A program made the position numbers and the translations under genes. The notes beneath the pieces were generated by a model. It ran no database searches. It saw nothing but the letters and a program-made list of their open reading frames with translations, and had not been told where the DNA came from. Shown here piece by piece: positions 1 through 7,046 of a DNA stretch of 12,468 nucleotides; position 1 is the stretch's first letter, and each line of letters starts with the position of its first letter. The stretch comes from an uncultured Clostridia bacterium (lineage in GTDB: Bacteria; Bacillota; Clostridia; Lachnospirales; Lachnospiraceae), in NCBI GenBank assembly GCA_947178015.1, contig CAMWWW010000033.1, positions 1-12,468 on the forward strand, read 5' to 3'.

Positions 1-3
1 TTT

Positions 4-705
4 ATGGGGCCTTGTGAGCAGCCAAAGCAAAAATTTCGCCATGAGACAAAGCATGAGCTGAGATATGTGGAATATCTAAGCATACGAAGCAGGCTTCGTG
101 CTGTGACTGGGCTGGATGCCCATGTGGGAAAAGATGGAACTTACCAGATACGGAGTTTATATTTTGATAATTATCGGGATAAAGCACTTCGAGAAAAGAT
201 AGATGGAGTGAATGAGAGAGAGAAATTTCGTCTTCGTTATTATAATGGCAACACGGATGTGATTTATCTGGAGAAAAAATGTAAGCTTGGTGGGCTTTGC
301 AGTAAATTTTCTGAGGAGATTTCAAAGGAGCAGGTGGCGAAGCTTCTTAGAGGAGAGATAGAGACGCTGAACAAAAGCGGGAAAAAGCTTTTCATTGAAT
401 TTTATGTGAAGATAAAGAATGAGCAGCTTAGACCCCGCGTGATTGTGGATTATCTGAGAGAGCCATATGTGTACGCGCCGGGCAATGTGCGCATTACATT
501 TGATCGCAATATCTGTACAGGCTTGTCTCCGTCACAATTTTTTCATTGGTCTTGTCCGACTATACAGACGGATAAGATGGAGACAGTCCTGATGGAGGTA
601 AAATATGATGCTTATATGCCGGAGATTATTCAGATGTGTATCCGGGAGAATGAGCGGCAGCAGGAGGCGTTTTCAAAGTATGCCGTCTGTCGAAGGTTTG
701 GATAA
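4..705 (+). CDS. VTC-domain protein, polyphosphate polymerase family
   Basis: This 233-residue protein has the pattern of the bacterial VTC/CYTH-like tunnel fold, related to the catalytic domain of yeast Vtc4, which makes polyphosphate from ATP. What I see: the N-terminal FRHETKHEL stretch (11-19), YQIRSLYFDN (47-56), EKIDGVNEREKFRLRYY (64-80), the basic-acidic strand YLEKKCK (88-94), RITFDR (163-168) and the C-terminal strand ETVLMEVKYD (193-202). Its acidic and basic residues match the metal- and phosphate-lining residues of the family. There is no signal peptide or membrane segment, so it is probably cytosolic. The reading frame is open to the window edge, so the true start could lie further upstream; the ATG at 4 gives a normal N-terminus. 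DUF4956 and CotH genes follow on the same strand at gaps of 48 and 31 bases, suggesting one operon. Polyphosphate synthesis itself is inferred from the family; a different phosphoryl substrate is possible. Confidence 0.87.
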   Translation: MGPCEQPKQKFRHETKHELRYVEYLSIRSRLRAVTGLDAHVGKDGTYQIRSLYFDNYRDKALREKIDGVNEREKFRLRYYNGNTDVIYLEKKCKLGGLCSKFSEEISKEQVAKLLRGEIETLNKSGKKLFIEFYVKIKNEQLRPRVIVDYLREPYVYAPGNVRITFDRNICTGLSPSQFFHWSCPTIQTDKMETVLMEVKYDAYMPEIIQMCIRENERQQEAFSKYAVCRRFG

Positions 706-753
706 TGCATAGGACAGCGCTTAGGATAAATAGAAAAGAAATGAGGTAGAAAG

Positions 754-1443
754 ATGGAGATTTTAGCGGCAGTAACCTTTAAGGATATTTTTAAGAGCAG
801 CTTTACGGAAAATATAGCTTCCTTTAGCGTGATGGATACAGCGATCGCCATGATATTGGCGTTCTGTGTGGGGCTGTTTATATTTATGGTTTATAAAAAA
901 ACCTTTAACGGTGTTTTGTATTCTACAAGTTTTGGCGTATCGCTGATGGCGATGACGCTGATCACAACGTTTGTTATTTTGGCTGTCACTTCTAATGTTG
1001 TTCTCTCGCTTGGTATGGTTGGCGCTCTTTCTATAGTGCGTTTCCGCACGGCGGTGAAGGAGCCATTAGACATTGCGTATTTATTCTGGGCAATCGCCTC
1101 AGGTATAGTTTTGGGTGCAGGTATGATACCATTGGCGGTGATTGGTACGGTTCTAATTGGGGTTTTAATGCTGGTATTTGTGAATCGTAAGCCGGGAGAG
1201 AATCCATATATTGTAGTGGTACGCTGCGAAAATGAGGCAGCAGAGCAGGCATGTTTAAAAGAAATGAAAGATTCCACGAAAAAGCAGGTGATAAAAAGTA
1301 AGACCGTGTCAGGCGATGGAATTGAGATTACGGTGGAGGTGCGGCTGATAGAGATGGGAACAGAATTTATCAACCGGCTAAGTGGATTAAATGGTGTGAA
1401 AAGTGCTATACTTGTAAGTTATAATGGAGAATATGCGAATTGA
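754..1443 (+). CDS. DUF4956 family membrane protein
   Basis: A 229-residue integral membrane protein with hydrophobic segments at about 27-46, 62-80, 82-95, 107-122 and 125-143, then a soluble C-terminal domain of about 85 residues rich in beta/alpha pattern (150-229). The conserved core is GALSIVRFRTAVKEP (90-104) followed by DIAYLFWAIASGIVLGAG, which I recognise as the DUF4956 signature. The biochemical role is not established. Bacterial DUF4956 genes commonly sit beside VTC-domain genes, as here, so a role in handling the product of the upstream enzyme at the membrane is a reasonable inference, not a demonstrated fact. The start is chosen because ATGAGG lies 9-13 bases upstream of this ATG. 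It is 31 bases ahead of the CotH gene, consistent with co-transcription. The soluble tail could be a regulatory or partner-binding domain. Confidence 0.85.
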   Translation: MEILAAVTFKDIFKSSFTENIASFSVMDTAIAMILAFCVGLFIFMVYKKTFNGVLYSTSFGVSLMAMTLITTFVILAVTSNVVLSLGMVGALSIVRFRTAVKEPLDIAYLFWAIASGIVLGAGMIPLAVIGTVLIGVLMLVFVNRKPGENPYIVVVRCENEAAEQACLKEMKDSTKKQVIKSKTVSGDGIEITVEVRLIEMGTEFINRLSGLNGVKSAILVSYNGEYAN

Positions 1444-1474
1444 CAGGTAATTTGTCGCAAGAAATGAGGCAGTT

Positions 1475-3280
1475 ATGATTAAGAAAAAATGGATTGATTG
1501 CTTAGCCGTGACAGGGATTATCCTTGCCCTCTTGTTTTCTATCACTCTTACCTATTTCCCGCAGGTTCTTGCGCTGGAGGCAAAAGAGACAGTTTTTCCA
1601 TATGAGACGGAGCTGTTTGATAAAAATCAGGTTATGACGGTGGACATCTTAATGGATGACGATAGCTGGAATGAGATGCTGGAGCGTGCGCTAGAGGAGC
1701 AATATTATCGCTGCGACGTGGTGATCAATGGAGTTACCTACTATAATGTAGGAATACGACCAAAGGGAAATACTAGCTTAACGCAGATTGCAAATGATAC
1801 TACCACAGACCGCTACAGTTTTAAGCTGGAATTTGACCACTATGACTCCACGCAGACCTGTATGGGGCTTGATAAGCTGGTATTAAACAATATGATCAGC
1901 GATGCGACATGTCGTAAGGAATATATCTCCTATGATATTATGTCGTATCTGGGAGTGGAAACTTCTCTGTTTTCGTATGCAAGCGTGAGCAGAAATGGAG
2001 AAAATTGGGGTTTGTATTTTGCTCTGGAGGGCATGGAGGAGTCCTATGCTACACGAGTATTTGGGGCCGCTTACGGTGAGCTTTATAAGCCGGAGGGAAC
2101 TATGACAAGGGATGCCAGCGGCAGTCAGGGCGCGGCTCTTGCCTATATCGATGACGACTTAGACAGCTACAGTGCAATCTTTGACGGAGCTGTATTTCAG
2201 CCATCAAAAGCAGATAAGGAGAGAGTGGTAGAAGCACTTAAGAAAATAAGCGAAGGGACAGAGATTACCGAGGCGGTGGATGTGGAGGCGATGCTCCGTT
2301 ATATAGCAGCGAACACCTTTCTTATAAACGATGACAGTTATTTTGGCACAATGCTTCATAATTACTATTTATATGAGCAAGATGGTATACTTTCCATGTT
2401 GCCATGGGATTACAATCTTGCCTTTGGTGGTTTTCAAAATCATAGCGGGAGCGAAGTAATCAACAGAGGAATCGATGATGTGGTAAGTGGAAGTCTTGAT
2501 GAACGTCCAATGATTCATAAGCTTCTGGAGATTTCAGAATACCAAGAACAATATTATGCTTATCTGGAGGAACTGATAAGTGGCTATTTTGAAAGCGGAA
2601 ACTTTGAGGAAGTAATGAATAGGCTGGATCTCTTGCTGGACAATTATATAAAAGAAGACCCAACTGCGTTTTATTCTTATGAGGAATACAAAGAAGCCAA
2701 TCAGATGCTTAGCCTGTTTTGTGAAAAAAGAGCAGAGAGCGTCCGCAGTCAGTTGGATGGCACGCTAGAAAAAACAACGGCTGCCCAGAGTAGCGAAAAC
2801 AAAATAGAGACAGGTGGTTTGGAGCTCTCTGCTATGGGAGCACAGGGTGGAGCTGGTATGGAAGGCGGCAGAGGAGGCTTTTTAAAAGGAATGGGACAGC
2901 TTCCAGATGGGGAGACTATGCCAGAGAGAGAAGAGAGAAATAGAACCATGCCAGAACAGGGCAAAACGATGCCAGATGGGATGATGCCCCCAGAAGAAGG
3001 AGGGGCGCCCAATGGAATGACCCCACCCGGCGGCGATGCCGTGCAACCCAATGATACCATGCAGCCATCACTCAATAAGACAGAAGAACAAGGACAGAGT
3101 GACAGGGAGAAAGAAGCTGGTAATTTCCAAGGAGAGTGGAGAGGAGGGGCAGGATTTAGAGAGGAGCCTCTAGGGGAAGCTGGCAGTCAGGAAAGCATGT
3201 GGCTGTGGATAGGAATATCGGCAGCAGTTATGGTTGCAGGGTTACTATTTGTAAGGTTCTATCCAAGAAGTAGGTATTAG
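1475..3280 (+). CDS. CotH-family kinase, secreted and C-terminally anchored
   Basis: A 601-residue CotH-domain protein. CotH of Bacillus spore coats is an atypical protein kinase that phosphorylates coat proteins; many non-spore homologues have unknown substrates. Visible layout: basic N-terminus plus hydrophobic segment 10-33 (signal peptide or anchor); CotH fold from about 53 with GIRPKGNTS (93-101), KLVLNN (134-139), NWGLYFALEGMEE (177-189), NDDSYFGTMLHNYYLY (285-300) and MLPWDYNLAFG (308-318), matching the family's catalytic Asp-bearing segments; an extended Met/Gly/Pro/Glu-rich linker 446-570; and a C-terminal membrane segment 575-594 followed by basic residues. The protein is therefore probably displayed outside the membrane, tethered by its tail. 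The usual second Asp of PWDxD is Asn here (PWDYN), so activity should not be assumed. A GAGG ribosome site sits about 8 bases before the ATG. Third gene of the VTC/DUF4956 cluster; no clear terminator follows. Confidence 0.88.
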   Translation: MIKKKWIDCLAVTGIILALLFSITLTYFPQVLALEAKETVFPYETELFDKNQVMTVDILMDDDSWNEMLERALEEQYYRCDVVINGVTYYNVGIRPKGNTSLTQIANDTTTDRYSFKLEFDHYDSTQTCMGLDKLVLNNMISDATCRKEYISYDIMSYLGVETSLFSYASVSRNGENWGLYFALEGMEESYATRVFGAAYGELYKPEGTMTRDASGSQGAALAYIDDDLDSYSAIFDGAVFQPSKADKERVVEALKKISEGTEITEAVDVEAMLRYIAANTFLINDDSYFGTMLHNYYLYEQDGILSMLPWDYNLAFGGFQNHSGSEVINRGIDDVVSGSLDERPMIHKLLEISEYQEQYYAYLEELISGYFESGNFEEVMNRLDLLLDNYIKEDPTAFYSYEEYKEANQMLSLFCEKRAESVRSQLDGTLEKTTAAQSSENKIETGGLELSAMGAQGGAGMEGGRGGFLKGMGQLPDGETMPEREERNRTMPEQGKTMPDGMMPPEEGGAPNGMTPPGGDAVQPNDTMQPSLNKTEEQGQSDREKEAGNFQGEWRGGAGFREEPLGEAGSQESMWLWIGISAAVMVAGLLFVRFYPRSRY

Positions 3281-3282
3281 CC

Positions 3283-3324
3283 AATGTTGGCTATGCGGCT
3301 CTCTCTCAAAGGTGGCTCAACATT
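3283..3324 (+). repeat. Inverted repeat after the CotH gene
   Basis: AATGTTG (3283-3289) and CAACATT (3318-3324) are exact inverted copies separated by 28 bases, just after the CotH stop codon. No T-run follows directly, so this is a poor intrinsic terminator. It may be an mRNA 3'-end structure or chance. Confidence 0.3.
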
Positions 3325-3362
3325 ATAATACTACTATCGCCAGTAGATTTGTAAAAATATGG

Positions 3363-3391
3363 TTGACGAAGTCTATAAGATCTGCTATTAT
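3363..3391 (+). promoter_or_regulatory. Sigma-A-type promoter of the helicase gene
   Basis: TTGACG (3363-3368), a 17-base spacer and TATTAT (3386-3391), with an extended -10 TGC directly before it. This predicts a start near 3398, about 150 bases before the helicase ATG. That places an intrinsic terminator and a second hairpin inside the untranslated leader. Confidence 0.72.
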
Positions 3392-3438
3392 AGAACTCGT
3401 AGTGTTATGTACAGATATAATTGAAATACTATTGATTT

Positions 3439-3467
3439 GCGCTCTTCCTACAAGAAGAGCGCTTTTT
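3439..3467 (+). terminator. Intrinsic terminator inside the helicase leader (possible attenuator)
   Basis: A perfect 9-bp stem GCGCTCTTC/GAAGAGCGC (3439-3447 with 3454-3462), a 6-base loop and five T residues (3463-3467). It lies about 40 bases downstream of the predicted transcription start and 80 bases before the helicase start codon. If the promoter call is right, it would end transcription prematurely unless something disrupts it. The simpler reading is that it is only the terminator of the CotH operon, but no alternative promoter is visible between it and the helicase. Confidence 0.75.
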
Positions 3468-3470
3468 GAT

Positions 3471-3497
3471 GCATGGGATGCGCGAGGGTCCCCGTGC
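3471..3497 (+). promoter_or_regulatory. Second leader hairpin before the helicase
   Basis: GCATGGG (3471-3477) can pair with CCCGTGC (3491-3497), seven pairs with one G-U, directly after the terminator T-run. In addition TGTAGGAA (3515-3522) is complementary to TTCCTACA in the terminator's stem and loop (3445-3452), a possible alternative or pseudoknot pairing. Function is inferred; I do not recognise a named RNA class. Confidence 0.4.
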
Positions 3498-3548
3498 TTA
3501 AATGAAAAACCGACTGTAGGAAAGCAGCAGAAATGGAGGAACTAGAAT

Positions 3549-5141
3549 ATGGAAGCAGTCAGATTTGAGGAATTAGATATTACAGAGCCGATTCTTAGGG
3601 CGATTACAGATATGGGATTTGAGGAGGCTACGCCAATACAGGCGAAGGCGATTCCAATAGAGCTTACTGGAGCAGATGTGGTGGGGCAGGCGCAGACTGG
3701 TACAGGAAAAACGGCGGCGTTTGGGATACCGCTTTTACAGAAGATCGATCCACGATCGAAAAAGTTGCAGGCAATCGTGTTATGCCCCACAAGAGAGCTT
3801 GCCATACAGGTGGCAGATGAGATCCGGCATCTTGCAAAATTTATGCATGGTATTAAGGTACTTCCTATTTATGGAGGGCAGGATATTGTCAAGCAGATCC
3901 GTTCTCTTAAAGCGGGAACACAGATTATTATTGGAACGCCGGGCCGTGTTATGGATCATATGAGAAGAAAGACAGTGAAGTTTGATTATATTCACACGGT
4001 TATTTTGGATGAGGCAGATGAGATGTTGAATATGGGATTCCGGGAGGATATTGAGACGATTCTCAGTCAAGTGCCGGAGGAGAGACAGACCATTATGTTT
4101 TCTGCTACTATGCCAAGACCAATTTTGGAGATCACACATCAATATCAGAAGGATGCGCAGCTTGTAAAGGTGGTTAAGAAGGAGCTGACGGTTCCTAAGA
4201 TAGAACAGTATTATTATGAGGTTAAGCCGAAAAATAAGGAGGAAGTGCTCTGCCGTCTTTTGGATATTCATGCGCCAAAGCTTTCTCTTATTTTTTGTAA
4301 TACAAAAAGACAGGTCGATGAGCTTACGTTGGCTTTGCAGAATCGCGGGTATTTTGCGGAAGGGCTCCATGGGGATCTCAAGCAGTCTCAGCGGGATAGA
4401 GTGATGAACGGCTTTCGAAATGGAAAGACGGATATTTTGGTTGCCACGGATGTCGCAGCAAGAGGTATTGATGTGGATGATGTGGAGGCAGTGTTTAATT
4501 ATGATCTGCCTCAGGATGATGAGTATTATGTGCATCGAATTGGAAGAACCGGTCGTGCTGGAAGAACCGGACAGGCTTTTTCTTTTGTGATCGGCAGGGA
4601 AGTTTATAAGCTGAGGGATATCCAGCGCTATTGTAAGACGAAGATTTATTTGCATCCTATTCCTTCTTTAAATGATGTGGCAAACACAAAGGTTGACAAG
4701 ATTATGGAGAAAATTAAGAATATGATTCAGGAGGAGGATCTGTCAGCGACGATGCGTCTGGTGGAGAAGCGCCTGAATGATGAGGATTTTACTGCTCTGG
4801 ATATGGCGGCGGCGTTTCTTAAGATGGCTCTGGGAGGTAACGAGAATGAGGAGACAGAAAAGCCGGCTTATGGTGATTTTGGCGATACAGGGGCAGAAGA
4901 AGGCATGGTGCGCTTGTTTGTAAATATCGGAAAGAAGCAGAATGTGAAGCCGGGTGATATTCTGGGAGCAGTGGCAGGAGAGTCTGGGATGCCGGGCAAA
5001 CTGGTGGGCTCGATTGATATGTATGATAAGTATACCTTTGTGGAGGTGCCTAGAGAATATGCCAAAGAAGTGCTGAAAGCGATGCAGAATTCTAAGATTA
5101 AAGGGAAGTCCATTAATATTGAGCCTGCGAATCGAAAGTAG
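3549..5141 (+). CDS. deaD: DEAD-box ATP-dependent RNA helicase (DeaD/CshA type)
   Basis: A 530-residue DEAD-box helicase that would unwind structured RNA, typically in ribosome assembly, mRNA decay or cold adaptation. All core motifs are intact: Q motif (F6 through Q31), AQTGTGKT (48-55), PTRELA (80-85), TPGR (130-133), DEAD (154-157), SAT (185-187), LIFCNTKRQ (247-255), ATDVAARGID (299-308) and HRIGRTGRAG (329-338). After a helical dimerisation-like region (about 385-430) and an acidic linker, residues 453-527 match the DbpA/CsdA-type RNA-recognition domain. The start is supported by GGAGG at 3535-3539, nine bases before the ATG. The symbol reflects the general DeaD/CshA group; whether it is specific for 23S rRNA like DbpA/YxiN cannot be told from sequence alone. 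It is transcribed from its own promoter behind a structured leader. The next gene is a MerR-like regulator with a separate promoter. Confidence 0.93.
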   Translation: MEAVRFEELDITEPILRAITDMGFEEATPIQAKAIPIELTGADVVGQAQTGTGKTAAFGIPLLQKIDPRSKKLQAIVLCPTRELAIQVADEIRHLAKFMHGIKVLPIYGGQDIVKQIRSLKAGTQIIIGTPGRVMDHMRRKTVKFDYIHTVILDEADEMLNMGFREDIETILSQVPEERQTIMFSATMPRPILEITHQYQKDAQLVKVVKKELTVPKIEQYYYEVKPKNKEEVLCRLLDIHAPKLSLIFCNTKRQVDELTLALQNRGYFAEGLHGDLKQSQRDRVMNGFRNGKTDILVATDVAARGIDVDDVEAVFNYDLPQDDEYYVHRIGRTGRAGRTGQAFSFVIGREVYKLRDIQRYCKTKIYLHPIPSLNDVANTKVDKIMEKIKNMIQEEDLSATMRLVEKRLNDEDFTALDMAAAFLKMALGGNENEETEKPAYGDFGDTGAEEGMVRLFVNIGKKQNVKPGDILGAVAGESGMPGKLVGSIDMYDKYTFVEVPREYAKEVLKAMQNSKIKGKSINIEPANRK

Positions 5142-5155
5142 AAGTTGTCAACAAG

Positions 5156-5235
5156 AATTGTAAATATTTGGAAATTCTGCTTGCTTTTTAGGAAGATAAT
5201 GCTATAATTGAAATAACTGGAAAATATTTACAATT
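5156..5235. repeat. 14-bp perfect inverted repeat flanking the MerR-like gene promoter
   Basis: AATTGTAAATATTT at 5156-5169 is repeated in exact inverted form as AAATATTTACAATT at 5222-5235, separated by 52 bases. The two arms bracket the -35 and -10 elements of the next gene. The left arm lies upstream of the promoter and is not in that transcript, so a DNA-level operator is more likely than an RNA hairpin. Autoregulation by the adjacent MerR-like protein is the simplest inference. Confidence 0.65.
5181..5208 (+). promoter_or_regulatory. Promoter of the MerR-like gene
   Basis: TTGCTT (5181-5186), a 16-base spacer and a consensus TATAAT (5203-5208), with extended -10 TGC. It lies about 40 bases before the ATG at 5249 and between the arms of the inverted repeat. 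Confidence 0.7.
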
Positions 5236-5248
5236 ATAGGAGGCGGTT

Positions 5249-5956
5249 ATGGCAGAAAAACGGTATATCATATCCGATGCCTCGAAACAGGTGGATGTGG
5301 AGGCGCATGTATTACGATATTGGGAAGAGGAACTGGTTTTGGAGATCCCAAGGAACGAGATGGGACATCGTTATTACACAGATGAGAATATTAGACTGCT
5401 AAAGAATATTAAGGAGTTAAAGGATCAAGGGTTTCAGCTAAAAGCTATTAAGATGGTTCTCCCTGAATTGATTAATTTAGGAGAGTATAATTTGGATTAT
5501 ATGCTTGGGCGCAAGGAGGAGCTGAATAATAAGGCTATGGAGGAGGAAGCAAAAGCTTCGAAGGAGGCGGAATTAAAAAAAGCGGAAAAGAAGGAGAAGG
5601 AAGAAAAGAAGGAGGATAAGCTTCCCGCCTGTGCAGAATCAAAGGATGAGGTACGTGCCACAGTTACTATTGCAGAGGACAAGCTGCAGCAGTTTCAGGT
5701 AATTATGACAAATATTATGTCCCGCGCTCTGGCGGAGAACAGCCCGCAGCTTGGACAGGAGATCAGCAATAAGGTCAGTGAGAGTGTCCTGAAGGAGATG
5801 GATTACTTGATGAGACTTCAGGATGAAAAGGAGGAGCAACGTTATAAAAAGCTGGATGAGATGATTCGCAGCTATCAAAAGGGGAGAATGGAGGCTGCTG
5901 CGACATCGGAGAACCCAAAAAAGGCAAAGAAGAGGCGTTTTTTTAGGAAAGCATAA
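5249..5956 (+). CDS. MerR-like (RacA-type) DNA-binding protein with coiled coil
   Basis: A 235-residue protein with a MerR-superfamily winged helix-turn-helix at the N-terminus: an initial helix-turn-helix with VDVEAHVLRYWEEE (15-28), the wing NEMGHRYYTDENI (36-48) and a third helix IKELKDQGFQLKAIKMVL (54-71). It then has a long Lys/Glu-rich stretch (about 88-127, coiled coil), a second helical segment (145-212) and a very basic tail (224-235). No effector-binding domain and no metal or drug ligand Cys pattern is seen, so it does not look like a classical drug- or metal-sensing MerR. The architecture recalls RacA-type chromosome-anchoring proteins, but that is only a resemblance. AGGAGG at 5238-5243 precedes the ATG by five bases. 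It has its own promoter, flanked by an inverted repeat, and its own terminator. Confidence 0.85.
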   Translation: MAEKRYIISDASKQVDVEAHVLRYWEEELVLEIPRNEMGHRYYTDENIRLLKNIKELKDQGFQLKAIKMVLPELINLGEYNLDYMLGRKEELNNKAMEEEAKASKEAELKKAEKKEKEEKKEDKLPACAESKDEVRATVTIAEDKLQQFQVIMTNIMSRALAENSPQLGQEISNKVSESVLKEMDYLMRLQDEKEEQRYKKLDEMIRSYQKGRMEAAATSENPKKAKKRRFFRKA

Positions 5957-5960
5957 GCGG

Positions 5961-5988
5961 CAGAGGGTGGACATGCCCTCTGTTTTTT
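5961..5988 (+). terminator. Intrinsic terminator of the MerR-like gene
   Basis: CAGAGGG/CCCTCTG stem (5961-5967 with 5976-5982), an 8-base loop and six T residues (5983-5988), starting four bases after the stop codon. Confidence 0.88.
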
Positions 5989-6086
5989 ATGCGCAGATTC
6001 GTGCAACGGAAGTAAATTTTTGGATTTAAAGATTCAATTATAGTTCTATTTTATCAATACCTGAATATACTAATAAAGTGTGTGTC

Positions 6087-6114
6087 TGAGGTGTAATAAC
6101 CGAAGTGAGGTGTA
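6087..6114 (+). repeat. 9-bp direct repeat upstream of the alarmone synthetase gene
   Basis: TGAGGTGTA occurs at 6087-6095 and again at 6106-6114, a 19-base period (nearly two helical turns). It lies 30-55 bases before the start codon, in an otherwise AT-rich leader where I find no convincing promoter (the best -10 is TATACT at 6066-6071). A tandem regulator site is possible, but chance is not excluded. Confidence 0.35.
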
Positions 6115-6142
6115 TAAAGCAGTGCAGAAATGAGGATTTTAT

Positions 6143-6757
6143 ATGGAAATACAAGATAGAGAGGAAGAGCTTTTGTATCAGAAGCTTATTTCCGAGGAGT
6201 TTAGGACAGAGCGAAAGGAAGCGATCCGCTTTGTGGAGGAGCTTTTGTGGGAATGGAATAGAGGGGAGCAGAAGCTGCATAATCGTATGCCCTTAAAGGC
6301 AGTGGAAGGTCGAATTAAGACGCCAAAAAGTATTATCGAGAAGCTTAAGAAAAAGGGATATGCGATTTCTCTTAAGGGGGTGGAGCAGCTTCATGATCTG
6401 GCTGGGGTGCGCGCCGTGTGTAGTTATCTGGATGATGTATACAGATTGAAGGAGTATATCGTATCTTATAAAGGGATTCAAGTGATTTCACAGAAAGATT
6501 ATATTGCATCACCCAAAAAGAGCGGGTATCAGAGCCTGCATTTGCTTCTGAAGACGGAAGTAGGCTTGGCAGAGCTTCAGATTCGGACGATTGCGATGGA
6601 TTATTGGTCTAATTTGGAGCATCCGGTGATTTATAAAAAGGGAATATATGCCGATGAAAAGGTGGGGAGAGAGTTAATAAGATATGCGGGGTTTTTAAGA
6701 GAAGTAGATGGTATCTTGGTTGCACTCAGATTAGAAAGAGAAAAGCGTGTCCGATGA
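6143..6757 (+). CDS. Small alarmone synthetase, (p)ppGpp synthetase of RelQ/RelP type
   Basis: A 204-residue single-domain RelA/SpoT-type synthetase that would transfer pyrophosphate from ATP to GDP or GTP, making the stringent-response alarmone. Motifs in order: VEGRIKTPKSIIEKL (54-68, ATP binding), LHDLAGVRAVC (83-93, with the metal-ligand Asp85), KDYI (118-121), KSGYQSLHLLL (126-136, substrate contacts), AELQIRT (143-149, with the conserved Glu144) and DYWSNLEH (153-160). There is no hydrolase, TGS or ACT domain, and the length fits the RelQ/RelP families. The start is chosen from TGAGGA at 6131-6136, six bases before the ATG. The C-terminal helix is somewhat short for RelQ. The gene stands alone between two terminators, and its stop codon lies inside the downstream terminator. 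RelQ versus RelP cannot be decided by eye. Confidence 0.92.
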   Translation: MEIQDREEELLYQKLISEEFRTERKEAIRFVEELLWEWNRGEQKLHNRMPLKAVEGRIKTPKSIIEKLKKKGYAISLKGVEQLHDLAGVRAVCSYLDDVYRLKEYIVSYKGIQVISQKDYIASPKKSGYQSLHLLLKTEVGLAELQIRTIAMDYWSNLEHPVIYKKGIYADEKVGRELIRYAGFLREVDGILVALRLEREKRVR

Positions 6758-6766
6758 CACGCTTTT
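6741..6766. terminator. Bidirectional terminator between convergent genes
   Basis: AAAAGCGTGTC (6741-6751) and GACACGCTTTT (6756-6766) form a perfect 11-bp stem with a 4-base loop. The A-run on one side and the T-run on the other let it act on both strands. It ends the alarmone synthetase transcript (the TGA stop is at 6755-6757) and the minus-strand ferredoxin transcript. Confidence 0.85.
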
Positions 6767-6782
6767 GGTTGTATGCGCTCTC

Positions 6783-6950
6783 TTATAAATTGATTGCGCC
6801 TGTAGGACATGCTGCTGCGCAGCTTCCACACTCAACGCATGTGTCTGGATTGATCTCGTACTTTCCATCACCCTCGGAAATAGCGCCTACCGGACATTCC
6901 CCCTCGCATGTGCCACAAGATACACATTCATCGCCGATTACGTATGCCAT
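6783..6950 (-). CDS. 2[4Fe-4S] ferredoxin
   Basis: A 55-residue clostridial-type ferredoxin, a small soluble electron carrier. It has two complete cluster motifs: CVSCGTCEGECPVGAI (9-24) and CVECGSCAAACPTGAI (38-53), each CxxCxxC...CP, with the pseudo-two-fold symmetry typical of the family. AAGGAGGA (6958-6965 on the plus coordinates) precedes the ATG by about seven bases. It lies 96 bases downstream of the pflA stop on the same strand. PflA is a radical-SAM enzyme that needs a one-electron donor, so this ferredoxin is a plausible partner (inference). It also has a promoter of its own and may serve other redox enzymes. It ends at the bidirectional terminator. Confidence 0.95.
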   Translation of the reverse strand: MAYVIGDECVSCGTCEGECPVGAISEGDGKYEINPDTCVECGSCAAACPTGAINL

Positions 6951-7003
6951 ACTGATATCCTCCTTATTATTCGAAATCTGGAACCTCTTTGGTTTCTTAT
7001 CCT

Positions 7004-7032
7004 ATTTTAACAAAAAATATACAAGAAAACAA
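7004..7032 (-). promoter_or_regulatory. Probable promoter of the ferredoxin gene
   Basis: Read on the minus strand: TTGTTT (7032-7027), a 17-base spacer and TAAAAT (7009-7004), with a TG one base before the -10 (extended -10). It lies between the pflA stop and the ferredoxin start, so the ferredoxin can be made independently of the upstream genes. Confidence 0.55.
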
Positions 7033-7046
7033 GTGTTAATTCATGT

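Noticed and set aside
3312..3545. 77-codon plus-strand ORF across the helicase leader
   Set aside because: It has no ribosome site, no recognisable domain, and spans the predicted promoter, terminator and second hairpin; it is better explained as non-coding leader.
3780..4655. Long minus-strand ORF opposite the helicase
   Set aside because: All helicase motifs are intact on the plus strand; the antisense translation shows no domain.
7004..7018. Rex-type operator (TTGTTAA half) at the ferredoxin promoter
   Set aside because: Only one half-site is present; the second half does not match, so it is not supported.
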